Below are positions 1-9,277 of a stretch of DNA of 64,000 nt, piece by piece; within the stretch, counting starts at the first letter, position 1; the number at the start of each line of letters is the position of its first letter. Source of the stretch: CAZMNY01 sp964567745 (GTDB taxonomy: Bacteria; Planctomycetota; Planctomycetia; Pirellulales; Pirellulaceae); assembly GCA_964567745.1 (NCBI GenBank), contig CAZMNY010000028.1, positions 48,752 through 112,751 of the forward strand. Reading direction: 5' to 3'. The notes under the pieces were generated by a model, which worked only from the letters and a program-made list of their open reading frames with translations, searched no databases and was not told where the DNA came from. A program made the translations under genes and the position numbers.

Positions 1-1884
1 TACCTTGCGGGTGCCGCGGTGTCGACGGCGGAAGAGTTTGCTCAGCAACAGCAGATGAAATTGTTTGAAACACGAATCGCCCCGTTGCTCGCCAACAAAT
101 GTTTGGAATGCCACAACTCAGCGACCAAGAAAGGGAAGCTCGACCTCTCGCGAAAGGTGGCGGCCCTGGCAGGCGGTGAGAGCGGCAAAGTGATTGTTCC
201 AGGCAACGCCGATGACAGCCTGTTGCTTGAACAGGTCGTCACAGGCGAAATGCCGCCCGAAGGTAAACCGCTGACTGAAGCGGAGAAGACGGCGTTGATT
301 CAATGGGTCGCAAAGGGCGCCAACTGGTCGACTGATGTCATCGACCCTGCGATCTACGAACGCGACGAGCAAGGTGGGAGCATTTGGATCCAGCGATTGA
401 CGGTTGACGAATACATCGAGACTGTTCGAGTCGCCGTTGGCGTCGACATCGCCAAAGAGGCGAGAGAGATACTGCCGCGTGATCTTCGAGCCGATGGTTT
501 CAGCAACACGGCCTACAACCTCAATGTCGACCTCAAGCACGTCCAAGCCTACGCCAGGCTCGCCGAAATTGCCGTGAGCCGGACGGACGTGATGAAGTTC
601 GCGCGACGATTTTCAAAGAGCCGCAAACTCTCCACGGACGACACGATGCGACAGTTTGTCGCGAGCATGGGGAAGTGGCTGTTTCGCGGGCCGCTGGATG
701 AACGTGAAGTTACCACGTACAGCGGGATCGCCACGACCGTCGCCAGCGCCGGCGGCAACTATGAAGAAGCCGTTGGGTTTATCATCGAGGCGATGCTGCA
801 GTCGCCGCGTTTCATTTATCGAATTGAGAACCAGCGGGGAGACGGAACTCGTTGGCCGGTGGGCGAATTCGAATTGGCGTCTCGCATGAGTTTTATTATC
901 TGGGGCGGGCCACCCGACGCCGATCTGTTTCGCGCCGCCGAAAACGGCGCGCTTCACGATCGTCAGGCGGTCGAAGGGCAAGTTCGGCGTATGCTCGAGG
1001 ATCCTCGCGCCGTGCGCCGCTCCGCACAGTTTGCAACGGAGTGGCTCGATCTGAACCGGCTCGACAATCTGAATCCGAGTCGCAAGAAATACCCCAGGTG
1101 GAATAGCGAATTGGCTGGCGACATGCGAGCGGAGACACTGGCGTTCTTTCACGACATCGCCTGGCGCCAGAGGCGACCTCTGGCCGACTTACTGAACGCA
1201 CAAGTCACTTTCGCGACCAATCGTCTGGCCGTTCACTACGGCCTTGAACCGAAAGGCGAGAAACTCGCGAAGTACGATTTGTCATCGACCCCGTCTCGCG
1301 GCGGCCTGCTAACTCAAGGCAGTATTCTCACCATTGGCGGTGACGACGCATCGATGGTCACTCGTGGCCTATTCGTGCTTAAGGATATCCTCCGCGGCAC
1401 CGTGAAGGATCCTCCGCCTGGGCTGGACACAACTCCCGTGCCGACGAAGCCGGGACTTTCGCATCGCCGCATTTCCGAGCAACGGATCGCGGATGCTGCT
1501 TGCGGCGGATGCCATTCCAAGTTCGAACCGCTCGCCTTCGGACTAGAAAAGTTTGACGGATTGGGCTCGTTCCACAACAAGGACGAACACGGCAACGTGC
1601 TTCGCGAAGATGGTGAAATCCTCTTCCCGGGACAAGCAAAAGCCGCCAAGTATTCGAGCGCCGCCGAGTTGATGGATTTGCTTGCTGCCAACGGGCGAGT
1701 GCGCGAGTCGATCACCTGGAAGCTGACCCAGTTCGCCTTGGGCCGACCGCTCACGGCATCCGATGCTCGCACGATCAAGAAGCTTCATGACGAAGCGGAG
1801 GAGCAGGGCGGCACGTATGCTAGTCTAATCACGGCCATCGTCACGAGTGATCTTGTGCGCTTGGCTCGAACTGAAAACCAATAG
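1..1884 (+). CDS. PSCyt1/DUF1592-type planctomycete cytochrome protein (5' partial)
   Basis: The reading frame is open to the left edge of the window, and the first in-frame residues (YLAGAAV) look like the end of a signal peptide, so the true start lies outside; a GTG at 19 is an internal fallback. About 30 codons in there is a c-type haem motif (CLECH) in a PSCyt1 domain ending with an MPPEG segment. The DUF1587, DUF1595, DUF1592, DUF1588 and DUF1585 regions follow in the usual order. A second CxxCH (CGGCH) lies near codon 500 in the DUF1588 part, followed by the typical PLAFGLEKFD stretch. These proteins are exported and abundant in planctomycetes; their reaction is not established, and a role in periplasmic oxidation of complex organic matter has been proposed. 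The next gene is the usual DUF1552 partner, 70 bp downstream on the same strand, so the two probably form an operon. Confidence 0.93.
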   Translation, partial: YLAGAAVSTAEEFAQQQQMKLFETRIAPLLANKCLECHNSATKKGKLDLSRKVAALAGGESGKVIVPGNADDSLLLEQVVTGEMPPEGKPLTEAEKTALIQWVAKGANWSTDVIDPAIYERDEQGGSIWIQRLTVDEYIETVRVAVGVDIAKEAREILPRDLRADGFSNTAYNLNVDLKHVQAYARLAEIAVSRTDVMKFARRFSKSRKLSTDDTMRQFVASMGKWLFRGPLDEREVTTYSGIATTVASAGGNYEEAVGFIIEAMLQSPRFIYRIENQRGDGTRWPVGEFELASRMSFIIWGGPPDADLFRAAENGALHDRQAVEGQVRRMLEDPRAVRRSAQFATEWLDLNRLDNLNPSRKKYPRWNSELAGDMRAETLAFFHDIAWRQRRPLADLLNAQVTFATNRLAVHYGLEPKGEKLAKYDLSSTPSRGGLLTQGSILTIGGDDASMVTRGLFVLKDILRGTVKDPPPGLDTTPVPTKPGLSHRRISEQRIADAACGGCHSKFEPLAFGLEKFDGLGSFHNKDEHGNVLREDGEILFPGQAKAAKYSSAAELMDLLAANGRVRESITWKLTQFALGRPLTASDARTIKKLHDEAEEQGGTYASLITAIVTSDLVRLARTENQ

Positions 1885-1954
1885 CCTTCTTACTATTCGG
1901 ATATCGCCAAATGGGTGACTGCAGTACGCTGCGGAGAAACACCGGAGCCCGTCG

Positions 1955-3379
1955 ATGAAGAAAAAGCAGATCAGTCGCCGAACGCTATTGAAAGGCGCCA
2001 GCGCCGCCACCATCGGTTTGCCTCTGTTGGAGGAGATGTTGGCATCGACCGCCGCTGCTGCGGAGAAGTCGGCACCGGTGAGGGCCTTCAATGTTTTCTT
2101 CGGTCTCGGCATCCCGGCGCCGTTGCAAACCGAAGGCTATGACGGTGTCCTCGAGCCGCTCAAGCCACTCCGCGACAAATTGCTGATCATGCGGCAAGTC
2201 GATCAGGTTCGATGCGACGAAAAAGGGATCAACGCTCATTACGACGGAGCGAGCGGTGCCTTCACGGCCGAGCCGCCGGATGGCGAAGCGAAGTCGGGCG
2301 GGCCGTCGATCGATCAAGTCATTCGCCGAGCCCACTATCCGAAAGGTCTGCCGAAGGGAATGGTCTCAACGCTCGTTGGCGGGACGTTTTTCCGACGCAG
2401 TCGAGTCGGCCGGTACGTGCACAGTTACAACCAGGACGGCACCGTCGCGGCAACAATGCAAGAACGGCCGCGCGATTTGTTCGACCGCGTTTTCGGCAGC
2501 GTGTCGCTGTCGGGCGATGACAACGACGTACGCCGAGCTCGGCTCAAACGAAGCGTGCTCGACTCGGTCGTTGAAGATTACAAGTTCTATACCGGCGCCA
2601 ATTCGCCCTTGGGATCCGCCTCAAGATCACGAGTCGCCGATCACTTGGATCGCATTCGCGAGTTTGAACAGCGAGCGTTTTCGCTCAACGCCAAGAGCCC
2701 CAACGCGCCGTCGCTTCCGCCTCGCTCCAATATTCTCCACGGCGGCCCAGCGGATCCGGGCGGAATGGGAATCGACATCACGCTCGAAGAACTGACGACC
2801 GAATGGCGGCTGATGTCGGACCTGTACGCCTTGGCGGTGCAGATGGATCGCGTGAGGTTCGGAGCTCTGACGTTCCTCGCGGCGGGAGAGAGGATTCGCC
2901 TGACCGGTGAATACAAGTACGACGGGAAGAAGGTTTGGGATTTCGACGATGCCGGCCAGCAACGCGCGACCGGAGACAAAGGATGCAGTCACGAATGGTG
3001 GCACAAGTTCAATGAACGCAAAAAGAACGAAGCACTCAGAGCTCACGCCCACATGAAGATGCGAGAGATTGCCTACTTCTTGAAGCGACTAGACGACAAG
3101 GATTCTAACGAGGCGAATGGCCGCACGATTTTGGAAAACTCGTTGATCACCGTTTCGACTGAATCGGGCGACGGTCGGCACAACGATGTGAAACGCGAGC
3201 TGTCGGGAATCTTCCACGCCATCACCGGCGCTAACGGTCGATTCAAGACCGGTCAGATCATGGACGTCGGCGCCGAAGGAGTCGACGTCTACAACACGAT
3301 GCTCGCCGGGATGGGAGTCAAAAACCGTCTTGGTCCCAAGAACCGCCGTTCACGATCAATCGACTCGATTCGAACTTAA
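1955..3379 (+). CDS. DUF1552 family protein, Tat-exported
   Basis: The 474-residue protein opens with a twin-arginine signal: SRRTLLKG at residues 7-14 followed by a hydrophobic stretch and LLEEML. The remainder matches the DUF1552 family, which in planctomycetes is nearly always encoded beside a DUF1592/DUF1588-type cytochrome protein, as here. The first gene would supply covalently bound haem and the second would be folded in the cytoplasm before Tat export, which suggests a cofactor or metal, although no ligand can be read with certainty. The start is the only ATG that retains the complete Tat motif. Length is normal for the family. The biochemical function is unknown; co-occurrence is the only strong clue. 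Confidence 0.92.
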   Translation: MKKKQISRRTLLKGASAATIGLPLLEEMLASTAAAAEKSAPVRAFNVFFGLGIPAPLQTEGYDGVLEPLKPLRDKLLIMRQVDQVRCDEKGINAHYDGASGAFTAEPPDGEAKSGGPSIDQVIRRAHYPKGLPKGMVSTLVGGTFFRRSRVGRYVHSYNQDGTVAATMQERPRDLFDRVFGSVSLSGDDNDVRRARLKRSVLDSVVEDYKFYTGANSPLGSASRSRVADHLDRIREFEQRAFSLNAKSPNAPSLPPRSNILHGGPADPGGMGIDITLEELTTEWRLMSDLYALAVQMDRVRFGALTFLAAGERIRLTGEYKYDGKKVWDFDDAGQQRATGDKGCSHEWWHKFNERKKNEALRAHAHMKMREIAYFLKRLDDKDSNEANGRTILENSLITVSTESGDGRHNDVKRELSGIFHAITGANGRFKTGQIMDVGAEGVDVYNTMLAGMGVKNRLGPKNRRSRSIDSIRT

Positions 3380-3432
3380 GCGAATCACGGCGGAGGCTTG
3401 GACTTTGCCTGAGATATTCTCGGGATCCACGG

Positions 3433-4058
3433 CTAGTTACCTGAGACGATTCCCTTGATTACCATGCCGATTCCGATCACTAGCAGAACTGCCGCGTAGC
3501 GGATTCGGAAACCGATAGCGAGTCCGGCAAAGGCCAGAACGACGGCGAGGGCGATCAGTCCCACTCCGGCAGCAACGCCACCGTCAAACACACCGTCGCC
3601 GGACGGCTTGCTTTTGGTAGATTTCTCCGTGTAGGTGCCCAGCGCAACGGAATCGTCGACGTTAGAAGCGGCAAATGGGTCAGCTTCATTATCCGGCGCG
3701 ACTTGATACTCGTCGTTAGCGGTCCCGCCTATTCCGCCGATGGTGTCACTCCAAATGTCGTCCTGCGGCGCATTCGACACGGCACCGGCGGCGGGAATGG
3801 AGAGCACCGCGCCGCAAGTGCAGCGAGCCTGTTGCCCAGCCATTGTGGCCGGAACCGAATGAGGAGCTCCGCAACCGGTGCAGTTCAGGCTGATGTCGCC
3901 GCCAGAGCGCCGAAACCAGTTGCCGCAGGAGCGCCAAAGCCCGCGGCGGCGGGAATGGTGAGTACGTTGCCACAATTACAACGGGCTTGCTTGCCAGCCA
4001 TCTCGTCTTGAACTTCGTGACTCGCGCCGCAACTTGTGCACTGGACAGGGATCGCCAT
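3433..4058 (-). pseudogene. Tandem zinc-ribbon membrane protein with a one-base frameshift
   Basis: Reading on the minus strand from the ATG at 4058, the frame gives a zinc ribbon (MAIPVQCTSCGASHEV, then CNCG) and a GFGAPAATGFGA linker, then hits TGA at 3885-3887. The other frame carries a second, nearly identical ribbon (CTGCGAPH, then CTCG), an acidic linker, and two C-terminal hydrophobic segments ending IGMVIKGIVSGN. The total is 626 nt, one short of a multiple of three. Restoring one G on the plus strand near 3904-3906 rebuilds GFGAPGGDISLNC, which repeats the preceding GFGAPAA. The intact product would be about 208 residues: two ribbons plus a membrane anchor. Both halves are well preserved, so this is either a recent mutation or a sequencing error rather than old decay. 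No specific function is known to me. Confidence 0.8.
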
Positions 4059-4240
4059 GCTCTAATCTCTTCGCTCGATCGATGGGAATGATAACGAGAT
4101 ACCGATTCGGGTCATCACGAGTGAATTCTGCCCAAGCGGATCAAGTTCTGAGAATAAAGTCCGCTCGCTTCGAAAGCAATCCTTTCGAGCCAGAATCAAA
4201 GCCACAAACAGCTTCTGCCCTTTGTCTTGATCTTAATCCT

Positions 4241-4289
4241 AATCCTACTTTTGATCTTAATCCCGACCGAGCAAACAGTGGCGGGAATG
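4241..4289. repeat. Direct repeat, copy 1 (49 nt)
   Basis: This copy starts AATCCTACT and continues through CCGAGCAAACAG and GGCGGG. A second copy at 4357-4405 shares most positions, including an identical CCGAGCAAACAG core. The AATCCTA part is itself partly iterated just upstream. Both copies lie in the spacer before the potassium transporter gene. Confidence 0.7.
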
Positions 4290-4356
4290 AAGTGAGAGTC
4301 GACGTGGATCGCTCGCGACAAGTAACGATACAAGGTCGTTCCTGCGCCTAAATCTC

Positions 4357-4405
4357 AATCCTACTGGTAATCTTAGTCCCGGCCGAGCAAACAGCGGCGG
4401 GTATG
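4357..4405. repeat. Direct repeat, copy 2 (49 nt)
   Basis: Second copy of the element at 4241-4289, with a few substitutions. Apart from this repeat pair, the 459-nt spacer between the zinc-ribbon gene (start 4058) and the KtrB start at 4518 shows no supported gene. Confidence 0.7.
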
Positions 4406-4517
4406 GCTTGGGTTGCTGCTATCCTCAAGTCCCGCTATTCTCGTCGATTCAGCCAATGCCCGGATTCGTGCGGAGTCCCGTACGACGATCGCCGTTTTTT
4501 TGAGACACCGAACCCCT

Positions 4518-5900
4518 ATGCCGAAACTGACCGGTTCGCTCGTCAAATACCCGGCAAGAATCTCCTTCGCCTGGTACATCGGCTTGATTACGTTGGGCGC
4601 CATCATTCTGGCTCAACCGATCTGCCAAGGCGAAGGCGAACCGCTTTCATGGCTTGATGCGTTTTTTACATCCACCAGCGCGAGTTGCGTGACGGGTCTC
4701 GCTGTACGGTCAACCGAGTTGGACTTCTCGATTATCGGCCAAGTCGTCCTCCTGGGCATGATCCAGTTGGGTGGCATCGGGATCATGACCGTCACCACGT
4801 TCGTGATGTTTCATATCGGCAGCGCCGAGAGTCTTCGCGACCGCATGGTGTTGTCCGAAACGCTAGGTGCCGATTCGAAATCCGATTTGCGCACCGTGCT
4901 GCGCAACGTGATGATGTTGGCATTCCTGTTCGAGGGCATTGGCTTCGTTCTGCTTTCGGTTCGCGAGTTCATTGTCGATGGATTTGGGTCGATCGGCGGC
5001 ACGCTTTGGCGTTCGCTCTTCCATTCCGTCTCGGCGTTTTGCAACGCGGGTTTCTCGCTTCATGACGATAGCTTGACCGGCTATCAGGCCGACTGGTCGG
5101 CCAACCTGATCATTGGCGCGCTGGTTATCGTGGGAGGCATCGGGTTTCCAGTGATTCTGGACATTCGCGGAAACTGGAAAGGACCCTGGAAGGATCGCTG
5201 GCGCGGCCTTCATTTGCATTCTAAGTTGATGCTGATCGGCATCAGCTCGTTGTTAGTTCTCGGAACGGCGGCGTTCCTCGCTTTGGAATGGAATGGCGCA
5301 TTGGCGAACAAGCCGGCGCATGAACGCGTGCTGATCGCCGGCTTTCACTCGATGTCGTGCCGTACGGCCGGATTCACTACGACCGACCTCCGGCAGTTCT
5401 CCAACGCCTCGATCTTCGTCAGTATTCTGTTGATGGCGATCGGCGCCGGTCCCTGCTCAACCGGCGGTGGACTCAAGGTCTCCACCTTCTGCGTATTAGT
5501 CATGGAGGCCTGGACGACATTCCGCGGCAGCTCTCGCATTCAGTTGTTTCGCCGAGCGATTCCGAGGATGAGCGTTGAACGTGCGATTGCGGCGTTGATC
5601 TTGTTTTCGGTTGTCGCCGTCCTCTCGCTGACTCTATTGTTAGTCGTCGAGCAAAATGGAGGATCGCAAGCTAACGGCAACGCATCGTTTATCGGGGCGG
5701 CGTTCGAAGTCGTCTCGGCTCTGGGCACCGTCGGACTGACAATCGGCATGACGCCCGAGCTCTCACAATCGGGCCGGCTAATCATCATTGGGTTGATGTT
5801 CATCGGCCGCTTGGGACCGATCACCATGTTTGTCGCGCTATCAGGAAGTCAGCGCAAGGAAGCAATCGAATACCCTCATGAAGAACCGTTGACCGGATAA
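4518..5900 (+). CDS. ktrB: KtrB/TrkH-family potassium uptake channel subunit
   Basis: Membrane subunit for potassium (possibly Na-coupled) uptake. The protein from this ATG is 460 residues, normal for KtrB. The four pore loops of the TrkH/KtrB/HKT superfamily are visible: CVTGL (57-61), CNAGF, CRTAGF and GTVGLT, each preceded by a hydrophobic helix and carrying the filter glycine. The frame is open further upstream to an ATG at 4413, but that 35-residue extension is polar, not family-like and overlaps the repeated spacer, so MPKLTGS is preferred. The cytoplasmic regulatory subunit begins 13 bp after the stop, giving a two-gene ktrBA operon. Ion selectivity cannot be decided from sequence alone. 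Confidence 0.93.
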   Translation: MPKLTGSLVKYPARISFAWYIGLITLGAIILAQPICQGEGEPLSWLDAFFTSTSASCVTGLAVRSTELDFSIIGQVVLLGMIQLGGIGIMTVTTFVMFHIGSAESLRDRMVLSETLGADSKSDLRTVLRNVMMLAFLFEGIGFVLLSVREFIVDGFGSIGGTLWRSLFHSVSAFCNAGFSLHDDSLTGYQADWSANLIIGALVIVGGIGFPVILDIRGNWKGPWKDRWRGLHLHSKLMLIGISSLLVLGTAAFLALEWNGALANKPAHERVLIAGFHSMSCRTAGFTTTDLRQFSNASIFVSILLMAIGAGPCSTGGGLKVSTFCVLVMEAWTTFRGSSRIQLFRRAIPRMSVERAIAALILFSVVAVLSLTLLLVVEQNGGSQANGNASFIGAAFEVVSALGTVGLTIGMTPELSQSGRLIIIGLMFIGRLGPITMFVALSGSQRKEAIEYPHEEPLTG

Positions 5901-5913
5901 CGGAAGGCGTGTA

Positions 5914-6579
5914 ATGGCTGAAATCAAGCAGTTTGTCGTGCTCGGATTGGGAACGTTTGGCGGCGCGCTCGCTATGAAGTTCCACGAGAATGGGTGCCGC
6001 GTTACCGGCATCGATAGCAGCGAAGAAAAAGTCGAGGCGATGAAGGAGTATCTCTACGAGCCGATTATCGGGGACGTGACCGACCCCGACACGCTTCGAC
6101 ACGTTCCGATCAAAGACGCCACCGCCGTGTTTGTCGCTTTGGGCGACGAGATCACGCCGTCGTTGCTGGCGACGCTGCACGCAAAAGAACTTGGCGCAGC
6201 CCGCGTGATCGCCAAAGGCACGACCAAGGAGCAGAAGAAGATTCTGGAAAAACTTGGCGTCGAACGAGTCGTGTTCGCCGAGGAAGAGATTGCACGTGAA
6301 TTGGCCGATCGCATGACTTGGCCCAACGTCATCGACTTCCTGCCGATCGACCCGGAATACAGTATTCTCGAAATCGAATCCCCCGAGTCGCTCATTGATC
6401 GCCAACTTGTTGACGCCGATTTGCGTCGCCGATTCGGCATCTGGGTGATTGGAGTCAAAGACACCAAGACTGGCAAATTGACGATGTTTCCCGACGGGCA
6501 ATTTATCTTCGGCGAAGACCAGATGATGCTCGTCGTCGGAAAGCAGGGCGACCTCGATCAACTTCGCGAAATGAAGTAA
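5914..6579 (+). CDS. ktrA: KtrA/TrkA-family regulatory NAD(H)/ATP-binding subunit
   Basis: Cytoplasmic gating subunit of the potassium uptake system (221 residues, the usual size for one RCK_N plus one RCK_C domain). The N-terminal Rossmann fold shows GLGTFGGAL at residues 11-19 and the acidic residue after beta-2 in GIDSSEEK. The C-terminal half is a TrkA-C module ending near the stop. A good ribosome binding site (GGAAGG) lies 8 nt before the ATG. The short gap to the channel gene supports co-transcription. In this family an octameric ring binds adenine nucleotides and opens or closes the KtrB dimer. Confidence 0.94.
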   Translation: MAEIKQFVVLGLGTFGGALAMKFHENGCRVTGIDSSEEKVEAMKEYLYEPIIGDVTDPDTLRHVPIKDATAVFVALGDEITPSLLATLHAKELGAARVIAKGTTKEQKKILEKLGVERVVFAEEEIARELADRMTWPNVIDFLPIDPEYSILEIESPESLIDRQLVDADLRRRFGIWVIGVKDTKTGKLTMFPDGQFIFGEDQMMLVVGKQGDLDQLREMK

Positions 6580-6612
6580 CGCTACTCTTTTCGTCGGCTA
6601 CTCTTTCGGCGG

Positions 6613-8070
6613 CTACTTTCTAGGTGGCTTGCGATAGTCGAGCGGCGGTTTTTGGCCGGGTTGCATCAGCGAGCGGTACTCCCGTTCGCCGACACGCGAG
6701 CCAAGTTCGTCTTGAGCCGCCCGCATGATGGTCGGTGTTTCGAACAAATCCCAGGCTGTGGCGGCTAGGGTCCGAGCGGCGATGTTCATGCCTTGCCGAG
6801 CCATTGGCGAAACGCCGCAAGCGACGGCCTGCCAACTGTGTCCCGGAGTCCCAGGAACGAAACATGCCGTTGCAAATCCAGTCGTCGGCGTGTTCCATGA
6901 GACGTCCCCAACGTCGGTCGAGCCCATCCCGACGCGGCCGCTCAGGTCCATCACCCGGCGGACGGAATCGAGCGGCTTGGGTTGCGACAACGTCTGCTGG
7001 ATTCGAGTCGCAAACCGAGTTGCCTCTTCCGAATATTTCATGTCATTCTGTTCGCGAAGGTTTCGCATGCTGATTTGAGCGAGCACGTTGTTCGGCAGGA
7101 TCTCGCGAATTCCCCCTTCGAACCCGATCTTCAATTCCGTCTCGGTCGCCAGCGCGCCGGCTTGGGCGCAGAGTACGAGTCGTCTGTAGAGTCGTCGAAC
7201 CACGTCGCCATCTGGGTGTCGAATGTAGTAGTAGACCTCGGCGAAATCCGGTACGACGTTTGGCGCGTTTCCGCCTGCTGTGATCACGTGGTGGATGCGG
7301 GTCGAATCGGGAGTGTGTTCGCGAAGCAATTGGGCCGCGTGATTGGTCAACTCAACCGCGTCTAGGGCGGAACGCCCTTGGTCTGGAGCACCCGCGGCGT
7401 GGGCGCTCTGGCCATGGAAGCGAAACTTGACGGCCATCCGAGCGAGCGTCGATCGATCACCGGCGGAATTGGAGCTACTTGGATGCCAGTGCAAGACGGC
7501 GCTGCAATCCTTAAACAAGCCGGCCTCGATCATGAACACTTTGGCGCTGCCACCTTCCTCCGCCGGGCAGCCGTAGAAGCGGACCGTGCCTTTAATCTTC
7601 CCTGCGCGAATCTGGTCGGCAATCGCCATCGCGGCTTGGGCCGAAGCGACTCCAAACAGATGGTGTCCGCAACCGTGGCCGTACGAGTTGTTATCGTCGC
7701 GCCGTTTTCGCTCGGGTGTGTCATTTTGAGAGAGGCCGGGCAACGCGTCATATTCGCCGAGGATGCCGATCACCGGGCCGCCCTCGCCGAACTCGGCAAC
7801 AAACGCCGTCGGTATGCCGGCTACCTGATGAGTCACTCGAAATCCTTCGCCCTTGAGCCAATCGGCCAACAATTTGGACGACTTGGATTCCTGGTAGCCC
7901 GGTTCGGCCCACCGCCAGATTTGGCTCGCCGCGTCCCACGCTTGCGACTCGCGGCCATTGACCTGATCAAGCATTTTCTTCTTTTGGCCCAGTACGATTG
8001 CCGGAGCGAGAACGGTGAAGAACATCGACACGAGCACGAATCGCTTGGCAACTGATCTTGATCGACCCAT
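6613..8070 (-). CDS. Secreted M20-family amidohydrolase/peptidase
   Basis: Dinuclear metal-dependent amidohydrolase of the M20 family, closest in layout to the AbgB / aminoacylase-like group. From the ATG at 8070 it has 485 residues with an N-terminal signal (KRFVLVSMFFTVLAP to about residue 29), so it probably acts outside the cytoplasm. Active-site motifs in order: EYDALPG (106-112), HGCGHH (132-137, metal ligands) and PAEEGG (169-174, catalytic base region), then HWHPSSS. The dimerisation/lid domain follows in the middle. A longer upstream reading (to 8370) lacks a signal and overlaps the divergent sirtuin start. The substrate is unknown; N-acyl or aminobenzoyl-glutamate-like amides are typical for the family. 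Confidence 0.9.
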   Translation of the reverse strand: MGRSRSVAKRFVLVSMFFTVLAPAIVLGQKKKMLDQVNGRESQAWDAASQIWRWAEPGYQESKSSKLLADWLKGEGFRVTHQVAGIPTAFVAEFGEGGPVIGILGEYDALPGLSQNDTPERKRRDDNNSYGHGCGHHLFGVASAQAAMAIADQIRAGKIKGTVRFYGCPAEEGGSAKVFMIEAGLFKDCSAVLHWHPSSSNSAGDRSTLARMAVKFRFHGQSAHAAGAPDQGRSALDAVELTNHAAQLLREHTPDSTRIHHVITAGGNAPNVVPDFAEVYYYIRHPDGDVVRRLYRRLVLCAQAGALATETELKIGFEGGIREILPNNVLAQISMRNLREQNDMKYSEEATRFATRIQQTLSQPKPLDSVRRVMDLSGRVGMGSTDVGDVSWNTPTTGFATACFVPGTPGHSWQAVACGVSPMARQGMNIAARTLAATAWDLFETPTIMRAAQDELGSRVGEREYRSLMQPGQKPPLDYRKPPRK

Positions 8071-8352
8071 GACTTTCCTTTTCCGGACGTAGTACACGTT
8101 TACGAGGCGGATTCTCTGTCGGGGCGAGGGGTTCGCCTCCCGATCGATCCGCGCGACTCCACGGCTGGAATTATGATACCAGCTGACTCGCCGACTCGGT
8201 AAATCAGGTTCGACAGGCAGGTCGCCTTTCGCCCCGCAAAAGTAACGCTCCATTCGTAGAGCGAAGGGCGACGGCAAGCTTGTCTCAGTGGAAAGAATCT
8301 GCGACAGTTCCAACTTGGACAACAAAGAATTGACCAAACTGGCTGCGAACCA

Positions 8353-9099
8353 ATGTCTGACCACGCACAAGCCGCTCAGTGGCTAAGAGAATCAAAGTCT
8401 GCAATCGCGTTTACCGGCGCTGGGATCAGCACGGAGAGTGGGATTCCTGATTTTCGATCACCGAACGGAGTTTGGGCGACGAACCGGCAGATCTACTTTG
8501 ACGAGTTTCAAACGAGCCTCGATGGGCGACGCGAGTATTGGCGGCAGAAGTCAATGGCGCACGCCGAGTTTCGAGACAGTCGGCCGAACGACGGGCACCG
8601 TGTCTTGGCGAAGTGGGAGAGCGACGGCTTGCTCCGCGCCGTCCTGACTCAAAATATCGACGGCCTGCATCAAGACGCCGGCAATTCGAATGTGCTCGAG
8701 ATTCACGGGTCCGCCCGCAAAGTCGGCTGTCTCGACTGCGACTTCATTGAGTCCGCCGACCCTTGGGTCAAGCAGTACGAGCAGACAGACGAGCCGCCCG
8801 AATGCCCTCGCTGCGGCGGCTTGCTAAAACACGCCACGATCTCCTTCGGGCAGAGCCTCTCGGAGAACGTACTGCAGACGAGCATCAAGTTGGCCAGGAC
8901 TGCTGATCTCTGCTTCGCCATCGGCTCCTCTCTCGTCGTCGACCCCGCCGCCTCACTACCTCGAACCGCCAAGCGAACAGGCGGGCGACTTGTGATCATC
9001 AACCGCGACGAAACTCCGCTCGACGATCTGGCCGATATCGTCATGCGTGATGAAATCGGCGCCGCACTTACCGAGATCGCAAAGCTCGCTTCTGCTTGA
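8353..9099 (+). CDS. cobB: SIR2-family NAD-dependent protein deacylase
   Basis: Sirtuin of 248 residues that would remove acyl groups from lysines using NAD+. Key motifs are all present: GAGIS (22-26) and GIPDFRSPNG for NAD binding, QNID (100-103), the catalytic His in EIHGS (His118), and a structural zinc site formed by Cys126, Cys129, Cys151 and Cys154. The C-terminal part shows GSSLVVDPAA and IINRDETP, which complete the Rossmann fold. It is transcribed divergently from the amidohydrolase, with 282 bp between starts available for both promoters. Deacetylase versus desuccinylase activity cannot be decided with confidence here. Confidence 0.94.
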   Translation: MSDHAQAAQWLRESKSAIAFTGAGISTESGIPDFRSPNGVWATNRQIYFDEFQTSLDGRREYWRQKSMAHAEFRDSRPNDGHRVLAKWESDGLLRAVLTQNIDGLHQDAGNSNVLEIHGSARKVGCLDCDFIESADPWVKQYEQTDEPPECPRCGGLLKHATISFGQSLSENVLQTSIKLARTADLCFAIGSSLVVDPAASLPRTAKRTGGRLVIINRDETPLDDLADIVMRDEIGAALTEIAKLASA

Positions 9100-9189
9100 C
9101 TTGCCAAGGACTCGCTAACGAGCTGATCTATTCGGACGAGCCACAAAGAGCACGAAAGAGTGCTGAAGTGCAAATCGAGTCGTGTGCCG

Positions 9190-9201
9190 CTGGCTTGCCA
9201 G
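9190..9201. repeat. REP-like palindromic motif CTGGCTTGCCAG
   Basis: A short near-palindrome (CTGGCTTGCCAG) in the spacer after the sirtuin gene. The same core recurs twice at 26716-26745, again in a non-coding spacer, which suggests a dispersed extragenic palindrome. Only three copies are visible in this window, so family status is an inference. Confidence 0.5.
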
Positions 9202-9220
9202 TGTTGAAGCGCGCAAAAAA

Positions 9221-9248
9221 AACGCTCGCCGAATAATCGGCGAGCGTT
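9221..9248 (-). terminator. Rho-independent terminator of the glycine-rich protein gene
   Basis: A perfect 12-bp inverted repeat (AACGCTCGCCGA / TCGGCGAGCGTT) with an ATAA loop. On the minus strand it is followed by a run of eight T residues. It lies 30 bp after the stop of the minus-strand gene at 9278-10198, exactly where an intrinsic terminator is expected. Confidence 0.92.
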
Positions 9249-9277
9249 CAGTTTCTAGATATCGCAACAGTTGCGAA

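Noticed and set aside
3885..3887. TGA inside the zinc-ribbon gene as a selenocysteine codon
   Set aside because: The second ribbon continues in a different frame, so a missing base and not recoding is required.
5821..6561. Long open frame on the minus strand opposite ktrA
   Set aside because: It is a shadow of the ktrA coding strand; no domain, and the plus-strand product is unmistakable.
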